In this document: piece by piece, positions 51,201-61,540 of the stretch | Position numbering within the stretch: the stretch's first letter is position 1 | How the letters are laid out: every line of letters starts with the position of its first letter | Assembly (NCBI GenBank): GCA_946699065.1 | Contig: CAMPDV010000914.1 | Coordinates: 62,001-126,000, forward strand | Reading direction: 5' to 3' | Source of the DNA: Loxodes magnus | Lineage: Eukaryota > Ciliophora > Karyorelictea > Loxodida > Loxodidae | DNA length: 64,000 nucleotides | Notes under the pieces: model-generated | Database searches by the model: none | Seen by the model: only the letters and a program-made list of their open reading frames with translations | Told to the model about the DNA's origin: nothing | Translations under genes and position numbers: made by a program

Positions 51201-52257
51201 TTATACGGTGAGACTATGGGACGTCAAGACAGGTACCTGTAAGACCATGAGTGGTCACACTAGTGTTGTATATGCTGTGGCTATATCCAGTGATTCAGAG
51301 TTCATTGTATCGGGAAGTAGAGATAATACGGTGAGACTATGGGACGTCAAGACAGGTACCTGTAAGACCATGAGTGGTCACACACATTATGTATTATCTG
51401 TGGCTATATCCAGTGATTCAGAGTTCATTGTATCGGGAAGTAGAGATAATACGGTGAGACTATGGGACGTCAAGACAGGTACCTGTAAGACCATGAGTGG
51501 TCACACACATTATGTATCATCTGTGGCTATATCCAGTGATTCAGAGTTCATTGTATCGGGAAGTAGAGATAATACGGTGAGACTATGGGACGTCAAGACA
51601 GGTACCTGTAAGACCATGAGTGGTCACACAGATTCTGTATTATCTGTGGCTATATCCAGTGATTCAGAGTTCATCGTATCGGGAAGTTATGATAATACGG
51701 TGAGACTATGGGACGTCAAGACAGGTACCTGTAAGACCATGAGTGGTCACACAGGTTATGTATTATCTGTGGCTATATCCAGTGATTCAGAGTTCATTGT
51801 ATCGGGAAGTAGAGATAATACGGTCAGACTATGGAACGTCAAGACAGGTAGCTGTAAGACCATGAGTGGTCACACACATTATGTATTATCTGTGGCTATA
51901 TCCAGTGATTCAGAGTTCATTGTATCGGAAAGTAGAGATAATACGGTGAGACTATGGAACTTCAAGACAGGTACCTGTAAGACCATGAGTGGTCACACTA
52001 GTGTTGTATATGCTGTGGCTATATCCAGTGATTCAGAGTTCATTGTATCGGGAAGTAGAGATAATACGGTGAGACTATGGGACGTCAAGACAGGTACCTG
52101 TAAGACCATGAGTGGTCACACTAGTGTTGTATATGCTGTGGCTATATCCAGTGATTCAGAGTTCATTGTATCGGGAAGTAGAGATAATACGGTGAGACTA
52201 TGGGACGTCAAGACAGGTACCTGTAAGACCATGAGTGGTCACACTAGTTCTGGATGA
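48202..52257 (+). CDS. WD40 array segment, 1351 codons (33 units), the longest
   Basis: The longest standard-code open frame here, from HAN-TAG to SSG-TGA (52255-52257). It begins with an SES unit (G13 to E) and three NFKTG units, then contains a 5-unit (615-bp) higher-order repeat, then a single HDY unit at about 51196, HYVL/HYVS units, DSVL-YDN, and a second SES unit at about 51927. GTG at 48202 is the V of VAISS and not a supported start; the first in-register ATG is at 48295-48297, inside KTMSGH. Thirty-three blades would be between four and five propellers. No enzyme, NACHT, signal peptide or membrane segment is present. Confidence 0.5.
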   Translation: MAISSDSEFIVSESRDNTVRLWNFKTGTCKTMSGHTSVVYAVAISSDSEFIVSGSRDNTVRLWNFKTGTCKTMSGHTSVVYAVAISSDSEFIVSGSRDNTVRLWNFKTGTCKTMSGHTSVVYAVAISSDSEFIVSGSRDNTVRLWDVKTGTCKTMSVHTSVVYAVAISSDSEFIVSGSRDNTVRLWDVKTGTCKTMSGHTSVVYAVAISSDSEFIVSGSYDNTVRLWDVKTGTCKTMSGHTSVVYAVAISSDSEFIVSGSRDNTVRLWDVKTGTCKTMSGHTDYVLSVAISSDSEFIVSGSRDNTVRLWNFKTGTCKTMSGHTSVVYAVAISSDSEFIASGSRDNTVRLWNFKTGTCKTMSGHTSVVYAVAISSDSEFIVSGSRDNTVRLWDVKTGTCKTMSGHTSVVYAVAISSDSEFIVSGSYDNTVRLWDVKTGTCKTMSGHTGYVLSVAISSDSEFIVSGSRDNTVRLWDVKTGTCKTMSGHTSVVYAVAISSDSEFIVSGSRDNTVRLWDVKTGTCKTMSGHTDYVLSVAISSDSEFIVSGSRDNTVRLWDVKTGTCKTMSVHTSVVYAVAISSDSEFIVSGSRDNTVRLWDVKTGTCKTMSGHTSVVYAVAISSDSEFIVSGSYDNTVRLWDVKTGTCKTMSGHTGYVLSVAISSDSEFIVSGSRDNTVRLWDVKTGTCKTMSGHTSVVYAVAISSDSEFIVSGSRDNTVRLWDVKTGTCKTMSGHTDYVLSVAISSDSEFIVSGSRDNTVRLWDVKTGTCKTMSVHTSVVYAVAISSDSEFIVSGSRDNTVRLWDVKTGTCKTMSGHTSVVYAVAISSDSEFIVSGSRDNTVRLWDVKTGTCKTMSGHTDYVLSVAISSDSEFIVSGSRDNTVRLWDVKTGTCKTMSGHTHYVLSVAISSDSEFIVSGSRDNTVRLWDVKTGTCKTMSGHTSVVYAVAISSDSEFIVSGSRDNTVRLWDVKTGTCKTMSGHTSVVYAVAISSDSEFIVSGSHDYTVRLWDVKTGTCKTMSGHTSVVYAVAISSDSEFIVSGSRDNTVRLWDVKTGTCKTMSGHTHYVLSVAISSDSEFIVSGSRDNTVRLWDVKTGTCKTMSGHTHYVSSVAISSDSEFIVSGSRDNTVRLWDVKTGTCKTMSGHTDSVLSVAISSDSEFIVSGSYDNTVRLWDVKTGTCKTMSGHTGYVLSVAISSDSEFIVSGSRDNTVRLWNVKTGSCKTMSGHTHYVLSVAISSDSEFIVSESRDNTVRLWNFKTGTCKTMSGHTSVVYAVAISSDSEFIVSGSRDNTVRLWDVKTGTCKTMSGHTSVVYAVAISSDSEFIVSGSRDNTVRLWDVKTGTCKTMSGHTSSG
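48856..50700 (+). repeat. Five-unit (615-bp) higher-order repeat, three copies
   Basis: YDN units at 48856, 49471 and 50086 are exactly 615 bp apart. The second and third copies read YDN, GYVL-RDN, SVVY-RDN, DYVL-RDN, MSVHT-SVVY-RDN, SVVY. The first has SVVY in place of GYVL and a different second half (NFKTG, FIASGS). Confidence 0.8.
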
Positions 52258-52260
52258 ACT

Positions 52261-55200
52261 GTGTCTATATCCAGTGATTCAGAGTTCATCGTATCGGGAA
52301 GTCATGATGAGACGGTGAGACTATGGGACGTCAAGACAGGTACCTGTAAGACCATGAGTGGTCACACTAGTGTTGTATATGCTGTGGCTATATCCAGTGA
52401 TTCAGAGTTCATTGTATCGGGAAGTAGAGATAATACGGTGAGACTATGGGACGTCAAGACAGGTACCTGTAAGACCATGAGTGGTCACACACATTATGTA
52501 TTATCTGTGGCTATATCCAGTGATTCAGAGTTCATTGTATCGGGAAGTAGAGATAATACGGTGAGACTATGGGACGTCAAGACAGGTACCTGTAAGACCA
52601 TGAGTGGTCACACACATTATGTATCATCTGTGGCTATATCCAGTGATTCAGAGTTCATTGTATCGGGAAGTAGAGATAATACGGTGAGACTATGGGACGT
52701 CAAGACAGGTACCTGTAAGACCATGAGTGGTCACACAGATTCTGTATTATCTGTGGCTATATCCAGTGATTCAGAGTTCATTGTATCGGGAAGTCATGAT
52801 AAGACGGTGAGACTATGGGACGTCAAGACAGGTACCTGTAAGACCATGAGTGGTCACACTAGTGTTGTATATGCTGTGGCTATATCCAGTGATTCAGAGT
52901 TCATTGTATCGGGAAGTAGAGATAATACGGTGAGACTATGGGACGTCAAGACAGGTACCTGTAAGACCATGAGTGGTCACACTAGTGTTGTATATGCTGT
53001 GGCTATATCCAGTGATTCAGAGTTCATTGTATCGGAAAGTAGAGATAATACGGTGAGACTATGGAACGTCAAGACAGGTAGCTGTAAGACCATGAGTGGT
53101 CACACACATTATGTATTATCTGTGGCTATATCCAGTGATTCAGAGTTCATTGTATCGGGAAGTCATGATAAGACGGTGAGACTATGGGACGTCAAGACAG
53201 GTACCTGTAAGACCATGAGTGGTCACACTAGTGTTGTATATGCTGTGGCTATATCCAGTGATTCAGAGTTCATTGTATCGGGAAGTAGAGATAATACGGT
53301 GAGACTATGGGACGTCAAGACAGGTACCTGTAAGACCATGAGTGGTCACACTAGTGTTGTATATGCTGTGGCTATATCCAGTGATTCAGAGTTCATTGTA
53401 TCGGGAAGTAGAGATAATACGGTGAGACTATGGGACGTCAAGACAGGTACCTGTAAGACCATGAGTGGTCACACTAGTGTTGTATATGCTGTGGCTATAT
53501 CCAGTGATTCAGAGTTCATTGTATCGGGAAGTAGAGATAATACGGTGAGACTATGGGACGTCAAGACAGGTACCTGTAAGACCATGAGTGGTCACACACA
53601 TTATGTATTATCTGTGGCTATATCCAGTGATTCAGAGTTCATTGTATCGGGAAGTAGAGATAATACGGTGAGACTATGGGACGTCAAGACAGGTACCTGT
53701 AAGACCATGAGTGGTCACACTAGTGTTGTATATGCTGTGGCTATATCCAGTGATTCAGAGTTCATTGTATCGGGAAGTAGAGATAATACGGTGAGACTAT
53801 GGGACGTCAAGACAGGTACCTGTAAGACCATGAGTGGTCACACAGATTATGTATTATCTGTGGCTATATCCAGTGATTCAGAGTTCATTGTATCGGGAAG
53901 TAGAGATAATACGGTGAGACTATGGGACGTCAAGACAGGTACCTGTAAGACCATGAGTGGTCACACACATTATGTATCATCTGTGGCTATATCCAGTGAT
54001 TCAGAGTTCATCGTATCGGGAAGTCATGATTATACGGTGAGACTATGGGACGTCAAGACAGGTACCTGTAAGACCATGAGTGGTCACACTAGTTATGTAT
54101 CATCTGTGGCTATATCCAGTGATTCAGAGTTCATCGTATCGGGAAGTCATGATTATACGGTGAGACTATGGGACGTCAAGACAGGTACCTGTAAGACCAT
54201 GAGTGGTCACACTAGTTATGTATATGCTGTGGCTATATCCAGTGATTCAGAGTTCATCGTATCGGGAAGTCATGATGAGACGGTGAGACTATGGGACGTC
54301 AAGACAGGTACCTGTAAGACCATGAGTGGTCACACTAGTTATGTATCATCTGTGGCTATATCCAGTGATTCAGAGTTCATCGTATCGGGAAGTCATGATT
54401 ATACGGTGAGACTATGGGACGTCAAGACAGGTACCTGTAAGACCATGAGTGGTCACACTAGTTATGTATCATCTGTGGCTATATCCAGTGATTCAGAGTT
54501 CATCGTATCGGTAAGTAATGATTATACGGTGAGACTATGGAACGTCAAGACAGGTACCTGTAAGATCATGAGTGGTCACACTAGTTATGTATATGCTGTG
54601 GCTATATCCAGTGATTCAGAGTTCATCGTATCGGGAAGTCATGATTATACGGTGAGACTATGGGACGTCAAGACAGGTACCTGTAAGACCATGAGTGGTC
54701 ACACTAGTTATGTATCATCTGTGGCTATATCCAGTGATTCAGAGTTCATCGTATCGGGAAGTCATGATTATACGGTGAGACTATGGGACGTCAAGACAGG
54801 TACCTGTAAGACCATGAGTGGTCACACACATTATGTATTATCTGTGGCTATATCCAGTGATTCAGAGTTCATTGTATCGGGAAGTCATGATAAGACGGTG
54901 AGACTATGGGACGTCAAGACAGGTACCTGTAAGACCATGAGTGGTCACACACATTATGTATCATCTGTGGCTATATCCAGTGATTCAGAGTTCATTGTAT
55001 CGGGAAGTAGAGATAATACGGTGAGACTATGGGACGTCAAGACAGGTACCTGTAAGACCATGAGTGGTCACACAGATTCTGTATTATCTGTGGCTATATC
55101 CAGTGATTCAGAGTTCATTGTATCGGGAAGTCATGATAAGACGGTGAGACTATGGGACGTCAAGACAGGTACCTGTAAGACCATGAGTGGTCACACTAGT

Positions 55201-55332
55201 GTTGTATATGCTGTGGCTATATCCAGTGATTCAGAGTTCATTGTATCGGGAAGTAGAGATAATACGGTGAGACTATGGGACGTCAAGACAGGTACCTGTA
55301 AGACCATGAGTGGTCACACTAGTTCTGGATGA
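52261..55332 (+). CDS. WD40 array segment, 1023 codons (25 units)
   Basis: Exactly 25 units from SSG-TGA to SSG-TGA. It begins HDE, then SVVY/HYVL/HYVS-RDN, HDK and an SES unit. An SYVS/HDY island of about seven units lies at 53980-54840 and includes one NDY-SVS unit with TCKIM (gtaagt at 54511). The end repeats the beginning (HYVL-HDK, HYVS-RDN, DSVL-HDK, SVVY-RDN, SSG-TGA). It has no indel and is continuous in frame with the segment upstream. Confidence 0.5.
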   Translation: MSISSDSEFIVSGSHDETVRLWDVKTGTCKTMSGHTSVVYAVAISSDSEFIVSGSRDNTVRLWDVKTGTCKTMSGHTHYVLSVAISSDSEFIVSGSRDNTVRLWDVKTGTCKTMSGHTHYVSSVAISSDSEFIVSGSRDNTVRLWDVKTGTCKTMSGHTDSVLSVAISSDSEFIVSGSHDKTVRLWDVKTGTCKTMSGHTSVVYAVAISSDSEFIVSGSRDNTVRLWDVKTGTCKTMSGHTSVVYAVAISSDSEFIVSESRDNTVRLWNVKTGSCKTMSGHTHYVLSVAISSDSEFIVSGSHDKTVRLWDVKTGTCKTMSGHTSVVYAVAISSDSEFIVSGSRDNTVRLWDVKTGTCKTMSGHTSVVYAVAISSDSEFIVSGSRDNTVRLWDVKTGTCKTMSGHTSVVYAVAISSDSEFIVSGSRDNTVRLWDVKTGTCKTMSGHTHYVLSVAISSDSEFIVSGSRDNTVRLWDVKTGTCKTMSGHTSVVYAVAISSDSEFIVSGSRDNTVRLWDVKTGTCKTMSGHTDYVLSVAISSDSEFIVSGSRDNTVRLWDVKTGTCKTMSGHTHYVSSVAISSDSEFIVSGSHDYTVRLWDVKTGTCKTMSGHTSYVSSVAISSDSEFIVSGSHDYTVRLWDVKTGTCKTMSGHTSYVYAVAISSDSEFIVSGSHDETVRLWDVKTGTCKTMSGHTSYVSSVAISSDSEFIVSGSHDYTVRLWDVKTGTCKTMSGHTSYVSSVAISSDSEFIVSVSNDYTVRLWNVKTGTCKIMSGHTSYVYAVAISSDSEFIVSGSHDYTVRLWDVKTGTCKTMSGHTSYVSSVAISSDSEFIVSGSHDYTVRLWDVKTGTCKTMSGHTHYVLSVAISSDSEFIVSGSHDKTVRLWDVKTGTCKTMSGHTHYVSSVAISSDSEFIVSGSRDNTVRLWDVKTGTCKTMSGHTDSVLSVAISSDSEFIVSGSHDKTVRLWDVKTGTCKTMSGHTSVVYAVAISSDSEFIVSGSRDNTVRLWDVKTGTCKTMSGHTSSG
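53980..54840 (+). repeat. SYVS/HDY island 4
   Basis: Seven units with SYVS or SYVY and HDY, HDE or NDY in the middle of RDN/HDK units, with ATC for I10 as in the other islands. Its left edge is a HYVS step and its right edge a HYVL step. Similar in content to 24516-25430. Confidence 0.8.
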
Positions 55333-55429
55333 ACTGTGTCTATATCCAGTGATTCAGAGTTCATCGTATCGGGAAGTCATGATGAGACGGTGAGACTATG
55401 GGGACGTCAAGACAGGTACCTGTAAGACC

Positions 55430-57300
55430 ATGAGTGGTCACACACATTATGTATTATCTGTGGCTATATCCAGTGATTCAGAGTTCATTGTATCGGGAAG
55501 TCATGATAAGACGGTGAGACTATGGGACGTCAAGACAGGTACCTGTAAGACCATGAGTGGTCACACACATTATGTATCATCTGTGGCTATATCCAGTGAT
55601 TCAGAGTTCATTGTATCGGGAAGTAGAGATAATACGGTGAGACTATGGGACGTCAAGACAGGTACCTGTAAGACCATGAGTGGTCACACAGATTCTGTAT
55701 TATCTGTGGCTATATCCAGTGATTCAGAGTTCATTGTATCGGGAAGTAGAGATAATACGGTGAGACTATGGGACGTCAAGACAGGTACCTGTAAGACCAT
55801 GAGTGGTCACACTAGTGTTGTATATGCTGTGGCTATATCCAGTGATTCAGAGTTCATTGTATCGGAAAGTAGAGATAATACGGTGAGACTATGGAACGTC
55901 AAGACAGGTAGCTGTAAGACCATGAGTGGTCACACACATTATGTATTATCTGTGGCTATATCCAGTGATTCAGAGTTCATTGTATCGGGAAGTCATGATA
56001 AGACGGTGAGACTATGGGACGTCAAGACAGGTACCTGTAAGACCATGAGTGGTCACACTAGTGTTGTATATGCTGTGGCTATATCCAGTGATTCAGAGTT
56101 CATTGTATCGGGAAGTAGAGATAATACGGTGAGACTATGGGACGTCAAGACAGGTACCTGTAAGACCATGAGTGGTCACACTAGTGTTGTATATGCTGTG
56201 GCTATATCCAGTGATTCAGAGTTCATTGTATCGGGAAGTAGAGATAATACGGTGAGACTATGGGACGTCAAGACAGGTACCTGTAAGACCATGAGTGGTC
56301 ACACTAGTGTTGTATATGCTGTGGCTATATCCAGTGATTCAGAGTTCATTGTATCGGGAAGTAGAGATAATACGGTGAGACTATGGGACGTCAAGACAGG
56401 TACCTGTAAGACCATGAGTGGTCACACACATTATGTATTATCTGTGGCTATATCCAGTGATTCAGAGTTCATTGTATCGGGAAGTAGAGATAATACGGTG
56501 AGACTATGGGACGTCAAGACAGGTACCTGTAAGACCATGAGTGGTCACACTAGTGTTGTATATGCTGTGGCTATATCCAGTGATTCAGAGTTCATTGTAT
56601 CGGGAAGTAGAGATAATACGGTGAGACTATGGGACGTCAAGACAGGTACCTGTAAGACCATGAGTGGTCACACAGATTATGTATTATCTGTGGCTATATC
56701 CAGTGATTCAGAGTTCATTGTATCGGGAAGTAGAGATAATACGGTGAGACTATGGGACGTCAAGACAGGTACCTGTAAGACCATGAGTGGTCACACACAT
56801 TATGTATTATCTGTGGCTATATCCAGTGATTCAGAGTTCATCGTATCGGGAAGTCATGATGAGACGGTGAGACTATGGGACGTCAAGACAGGTACCTGTA
56901 AGACCATGAGTGGTCACACAGATTCTGTATTATCTGTGGCTATATCCAGTGATTCAGAGTTCATCGTATCGGGAAGTCATGATGAGACGGTGAGACTATG
57001 GGACGTCAATACAGGTACCTGTAAGACCATGAGTGGTCACACTAGTGTTGTATATGCTGTGGCTATATCCAGTGATTCAGAGTTCATTGTATCGGAAAGT
57101 AGAGATAATACGGTGAGACTATGGAACGTCAAGACAGGTAGCTGTAAGACCATGAGTGGTCACACACATTATGTATTATCTGTGGCTATATCCAGTGATT
57201 CAGAGTTCATTGTATCGGGAAGTCATGATAAGACGGTGAGACTATGGGACGTCAAGACAGGTACCTGTAAGACCATGAGTGGTCACACTAGCTATGTATG

Positions 57301-57301
<1 letters not shown>
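55430..57301 (+). CDS. WD40 array segment, 623 codons (15 units)
   Basis: In register only after the extra G near 55401 (tggggacg). Order: HYVL-HDK, HYVS-RDN, DSVL-RDN, SVVY-SES, HYVL-HDK, four SVVY/HYVL RDN, SVVY, DYVL, HYVL-HDE, DSVL-HDE-NT, SVVY-SES, HYVL-HDK, then SYV-TGA (57299-57301). The HDE-NT unit near 56990 belongs to the class of the first 25 kb. Confidence 0.4.
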
Positions 57302-57550
<249 letters not shown>

Positions 57551-57580
<30 letters not shown>

Positions 57581-58162
57581 GTATCGGAAAGTAGAGATAA
57601 TACGGTGAGACTATGGAACTTCAAGACAGGTACCTGTAAGACCATGAGTGGTCACACACATTATGTATTATCTGTGGCTATATCCAGTGATTCAGAGTTC
57701 ATTGTATCGGGAAGTCATGATAAGACGGTGAGACTATGGGACGTCAAGACAGGTACCTGTAAGACCATGAGTGGTCACACACATTATGTATCATCTGTGG
57801 CTATATCCAGTGATTCAGAGTTCATTGTATCGGGAAGTAGAGATAATACGGTGAGACTATGGGACGTCAAGACAGGTACCTGTAAGACCATGAGTGGTCA
57901 CACAGATTCTGTATTATCTGTGGCTATATCCAGTGATTCAGAGTTCATTGTATCGGGAAGTCATGATAAGACGGTGAGACTATGGGACGTCAAGACAGGT
58001 ACCTGTAAGACCATGAGTGGTCACACTAGTGTTGTATATGCTGTGGCTATATCCAGTGATTCAGAGTTCATTGTATCGGGAAGTAGAGATAATACGGTGA
58101 GACTATGGGACGTCAAGACAGGTACCTGTAAGACCATGAGTGGTCACACTAGTTCTGGATGA
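57551..58162 (+). CDS. WD40 array segment, 203 codons
   Basis: Five units: SES-RDN with NFKTG, HYVL-HDK, HYVS-RDN, DSVL-HDK, SVVY-RDN, then SSG-TGA. The same order ends the segments at 55332 and 62471. Confidence 0.35.
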
Positions 58163-58165
58163 ACT

Positions 58166-59608
58166 GTGTCTATATCCAGTGATTCAGAGTTCATCGTATC
58201 GGGAAGTCATGATGAGACGGTGAGACTATGGGACGTCAAGACAGGTACCTGTAAGACCATGAGTGGTCACACACATTATGTATTATCTGTGGCTATATCC
58301 AGTGATTCAGAGTTCATTGTATCGGGAAGTCATGATAAGACGGTGAGACTATGGGACGTCAAGACAGGTACCTGTAAGACCATGAGTGGTCACACACATT
58401 ATGTATCATCTGTGGCTATATCCAGTGATTCAGAGTTCATTGTATCGGGAAGTAGAGATAATACGGTGAGACTATGGGACGTCAAGACAGGTACCTGTAA
58501 GACCATGAGTGGTCACACAGATTCTGTATTATCTGTGGCTATATCCAGTGATTCAGAGTTCATTGTATCGGGAAGTCATGATAAGACGGTGAGACTATGG
58601 GACGTCAAGACAGGTACCTGTAAGACCATGAGTGGTCACACTAGTGTTGTATATGCTGTGGCTATATCCAGTGATTCAGAGTTCATTGTATCGGGAAGTA
58701 GAGATAATACGGTGAGACTATGGGACGTCAAGACAGGTACCTGTAAGACCATGAGTGGTCACACTAGTGTTGTATATGCTGTGGCTATATCCAGTGATTC
58801 AGAGTTCATTGTATCGGGAAGTAGAGATAATACGGTGAGACTATGGGACGTCAAGACAGGTACCTGTAAGACCATGAGTGGTCACACTAGTGTTGTATAT
58901 GCTGTGGCTATATCCAGTGATTCAGAGTTCATCGTATCGGGAAGTAGAGATAATACGGTGAGACTATGGGACGTCAAGACAGGTACCTGTAAGACCATGA
59001 GTGGTCACACTAGTGTTGTATATGCTGTGGCTATATCCAGTGATTCAGAGTTCATTGTATCGGGAAGTAGAGATAATACGGTGAGACTATGGGACGTCAA
59101 GACAGGTACCTGTAAGACCATGAGTGGTCACACACATTATGTATTATCTGTGGCTATATCCAGTGATTCAGAGTTCATTGTATCGGGAAGTAGAGATAAT
59201 ACGGTGAGACTATGGGACGTCAAGACAGGTACCTGTAAGACCATGAGTGGTCACACTAGTGTTGTATATGCTGTGGCTATATCCAGTGATTCAGAGTTCA
59301 TTGTATCGGGAAGTAGAGATAATACGGTGAGACTATGGGACGTCAAGACAGGTACCTGTAAGACCATGAGTGGTCACACTAGTGTTGTATATGCTGTGGC
59401 TATATCCAGTGATTCAGAGTTCATTGTATCGGGAAGTAGAGATAATACGGTGAGACTATGGGACGTCAAGACAGGTACCTGTAAGACCATGAGTGGTCAC
59501 ACTAGTGTTGTATATGCTGTGGCTATATCCAGTGATTCAGAGTTCATTGTATCGGGAAGTCATGATAAGACGGTGAGACTATGGGGACGTCAAGACAGGT
59601 ACCTGTAA
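58166..59608 (+). CDS. WD40 array segment, 480 codons (11.7 units)
   Basis: Starts after SSG-TGA with HDE, then HYVL-HDK, HYVS-RDN, DSVL-HDK and a long SVVY-RDN run with one HYVL. It is ended by an extra G near 59583 (tggggacg after an HDK unit); the shifted frame stops at ctgtaa 59606-59608. Confidence 0.4.
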   Translation: MSISSDSEFIVSGSHDETVRLWDVKTGTCKTMSGHTHYVLSVAISSDSEFIVSGSHDKTVRLWDVKTGTCKTMSGHTHYVSSVAISSDSEFIVSGSRDNTVRLWDVKTGTCKTMSGHTDSVLSVAISSDSEFIVSGSHDKTVRLWDVKTGTCKTMSGHTSVVYAVAISSDSEFIVSGSRDNTVRLWDVKTGTCKTMSGHTSVVYAVAISSDSEFIVSGSRDNTVRLWDVKTGTCKTMSGHTSVVYAVAISSDSEFIVSGSRDNTVRLWDVKTGTCKTMSGHTSVVYAVAISSDSEFIVSGSRDNTVRLWDVKTGTCKTMSGHTHYVLSVAISSDSEFIVSGSRDNTVRLWDVKTGTCKTMSGHTSVVYAVAISSDSEFIVSGSRDNTVRLWDVKTGTCKTMSGHTSVVYAVAISSDSEFIVSGSRDNTVRLWDVKTGTCKTMSGHTSVVYAVAISSDSEFIVSGSHDKTVRLWGRQDRYL

Positions 59609-59612
59609 GACC

Positions 59613-60101
59613 ATGAGTGGTCACACACATTATGTATTATCTGTGGCTATATCCAGTGATTCAGAGTTCATTGTATCGGGAAGTAGAGATAATACGGTGA
59701 GACTATGGGACGTCAAGACAGGTACCTGTAAGACCATGAGTGGTCACACTAGTGTTGTATATGCTGTGGCTATATCCAGTGATTCAGAGTTCATCGTATC
59801 GGGAAGTAGAGATAATACGGTGAGACTATGGGACGTCAAGACAGGTACCTGTAAGACCATGAGTGGTCACACTAGTGTTGTATATGCTGTGGCTATATCC
59901 AGTGATTCAGAGTTCATTGTATCGGGAAGTAGAGATAATACGGTGAGACTATGGGACGTCAAGACAGGTACCTGTAAGACCATGAGTGGTCACACACATT
60001 ATGTATTATCTGTGGCTATATCCAGTGATTCAGAGTTCATTGTATCGGGAAGTAGAGATAATACGGTGAGGACTATGGGACGTCAAGACAGGTACCTGTA
60101 A
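59613..60101 (+). CDS. WD40 array segment, 162 codons
   Basis: Four RDN units with HYVL, SVVY, SVVY, HYVL, in register after 59583. Ended by an extra G near 60071 (gaggact), which again runs to ctgtaa in the shifted frame. Confidence 0.3.
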   Translation: MSGHTHYVLSVAISSDSEFIVSGSRDNTVRLWDVKTGTCKTMSGHTSVVYAVAISSDSEFIVSGSRDNTVRLWDVKTGTCKTMSGHTSVVYAVAISSDSEFIVSGSRDNTVRLWDVKTGTCKTMSGHTHYVLSVAISSDSEFIVSGSRDNTVRTMGRQDRYL

Positions 60102-60105
60102 GACC

Positions 60106-61116
60106 ATGAGTGGTCACACAGTTTATGTATTATCTGTGGCTATATCCAGTGATTCAGAGTTCATTGTATCGGGAAGTCAAGATAAGACGGTGAGACTATG
60201 GGACGTCAAGACAGGTACCTGTAAGACCATGAGTGGTCACACTAGTGTTGTATATGCTGTGGCTATATCCAGTGATTCAGAGTTCATTGTATCGGGAAGT
60301 AGAGATAATACGGTGAGACTATGGGACGTCAAGACAGGTACCTGTAAGACCATGAGTGGTCACACTAGTGTTGTATATGCTGTGGCTATATCCAGTGATT
60401 CAGAGTTCATTGTATCGGGAAGTAGAGATAATACGGTGAGACTATGGGACGTCAAGACAGGTACCTGTAAGACCATGAGTGGTCACACTAGTGTTGTATA
60501 TGCTGTGGCTATATCCAGTGATTCAGAGTTCATTGTATCGGGAAGTAGAGATAATACGGTGAGACTATGGGACGTCAAGACAGGTACCTGTAAGACCATG
60601 AGTGGTCACACTAGTGTTGTATATGCTGTGGCTATATCCAGTGATTCAGAGTTCATTGTATCGGGAAGTAGAGATAATACGGTGAGACTATGGGACGTCA
60701 AGACAGGTACCTGTAAGACCATGAGTGGTCACACTAGTGTTGTATATGCTGTGGCTATATCCAGTGATTCAGAGTTCATCGTATCGGGAAGTAGAGATAA
60801 TACGGTGAGACTATGGGACGTCAAGACAGGTACCTGTAAGACCATGAGTGGTCACACTAGTGTTGTATATGCTGTGGCTATATCCAGTGATTCAGAGTTC
60901 ATTGTATCGGGAAGTAGAGATAATACGGTGAGACTATGGGACGTCAAGACAGGTACCTGTAAGACCATGAGTGGTCACACACATTATGTATTATCTGTGG
61001 CTATATCCAGTGATTCAGAGTTCATTGTATCGGGAAGTAGAGATAATACGGTGAGACTATGGGACGTCAAGACAGGTACCTGTAAGACCATGAGTGGTCA
61101 CACTAGTGTTGTATAA
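60106..61116 (+). CDS. WD40 array segment, 336 codons, with the only QDK unit
   Basis: Eight units. The first has VYVL at 37-40 and QDK at 15-17 (agtcaagataag near 60178), a combination seen nowhere else in the window. The rest are SVVY-RDN and one HYVL. An extra A near 61115 (gtataatgct) closes it. Confidence 0.35.
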   Translation: MSGHTVYVLSVAISSDSEFIVSGSQDKTVRLWDVKTGTCKTMSGHTSVVYAVAISSDSEFIVSGSRDNTVRLWDVKTGTCKTMSGHTSVVYAVAISSDSEFIVSGSRDNTVRLWDVKTGTCKTMSGHTSVVYAVAISSDSEFIVSGSRDNTVRLWDVKTGTCKTMSGHTSVVYAVAISSDSEFIVSGSRDNTVRLWDVKTGTCKTMSGHTSVVYAVAISSDSEFIVSGSRDNTVRLWDVKTGTCKTMSGHTSVVYAVAISSDSEFIVSGSRDNTVRLWDVKTGTCKTMSGHTHYVLSVAISSDSEFIVSGSRDNTVRLWDVKTGTCKTMSGHTSVV

Positions 61117-61540
61117 TGCTGTGGCTATATCCAGTGATTCAGAGTTCATTGTATCGGGAAGTCATGATAAGACGGTGAGACTATGGGACGTCAAGACAGG
61201 TACCTGTAAGACCATGAGTGGTCACACTAGTGTTGTATATGCTGTGGCTATATCCAGTGATTCAGAGTTCATTGTATCGGGAAGTAGAGATAATACGGTG
61301 AGACTATGGGACGTCAAGACAGGTACCTGTAAGACCATGAGTGGTCACACTAGTGTTGTATATGCTGTGGCTATATCCAGTGATTCAGAGTTCATTGTAT
61401 CGGGAAGTAGAGATAATACGGTGAGACTATGGGACGTCAAGACAGGTACCTGTAAGACCATGAGTGGTCACACACATTATGTATTATCTGTGGCTATATC
61501 CAGTGATTCAGAGTTCATTGTATCGGGAAGTTATGATTAA
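61094..61540 (+). CDS. WD40 array segment, 148 codons, to SYD-TAA
   Basis: In register after 61115: HDK, SVVY-RDN twice, HYVL, then S-Y-D-TAA (61538-61540), with TAA at residue 17. Confidence 0.3.
   Translation: MVTLVLYNAVAISSDSEFIVSGSHDKTVRLWDVKTGTCKTMSGHTSVVYAVAISSDSEFIVSGSRDNTVRLWDVKTGTCKTMSGHTSVVYAVAISSDSEFIVSGSRDNTVRLWDVKTGTCKTMSGHTHYVLSVAISSDSEFIVSGSYD

Larger units (their letters stand above)
25929..52257 (+). repeat. Zone 8: RDN/SVVY units with long open segments
   Basis: About 214 units with one indel (30521). Residues 15-17 are mostly RDN, with YDN, HDK, RDE and some HDY/NDY. Residues 37-40 are SVVY, GYVL, DYVL, HYVL, NSVL, VSVS or SYVS. The linker is DVKTG or NFKTG. I10 is usually ATT. 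No TGA occurs from 25929 to the SSG-TGA at 52255; the only in-frame stops before that are TAG in HAN-TAG or VD-TAG, and TAA in GGYD-TAA. This part looks better preserved or more recently homogenised than its flanks. Confidence 0.9.
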
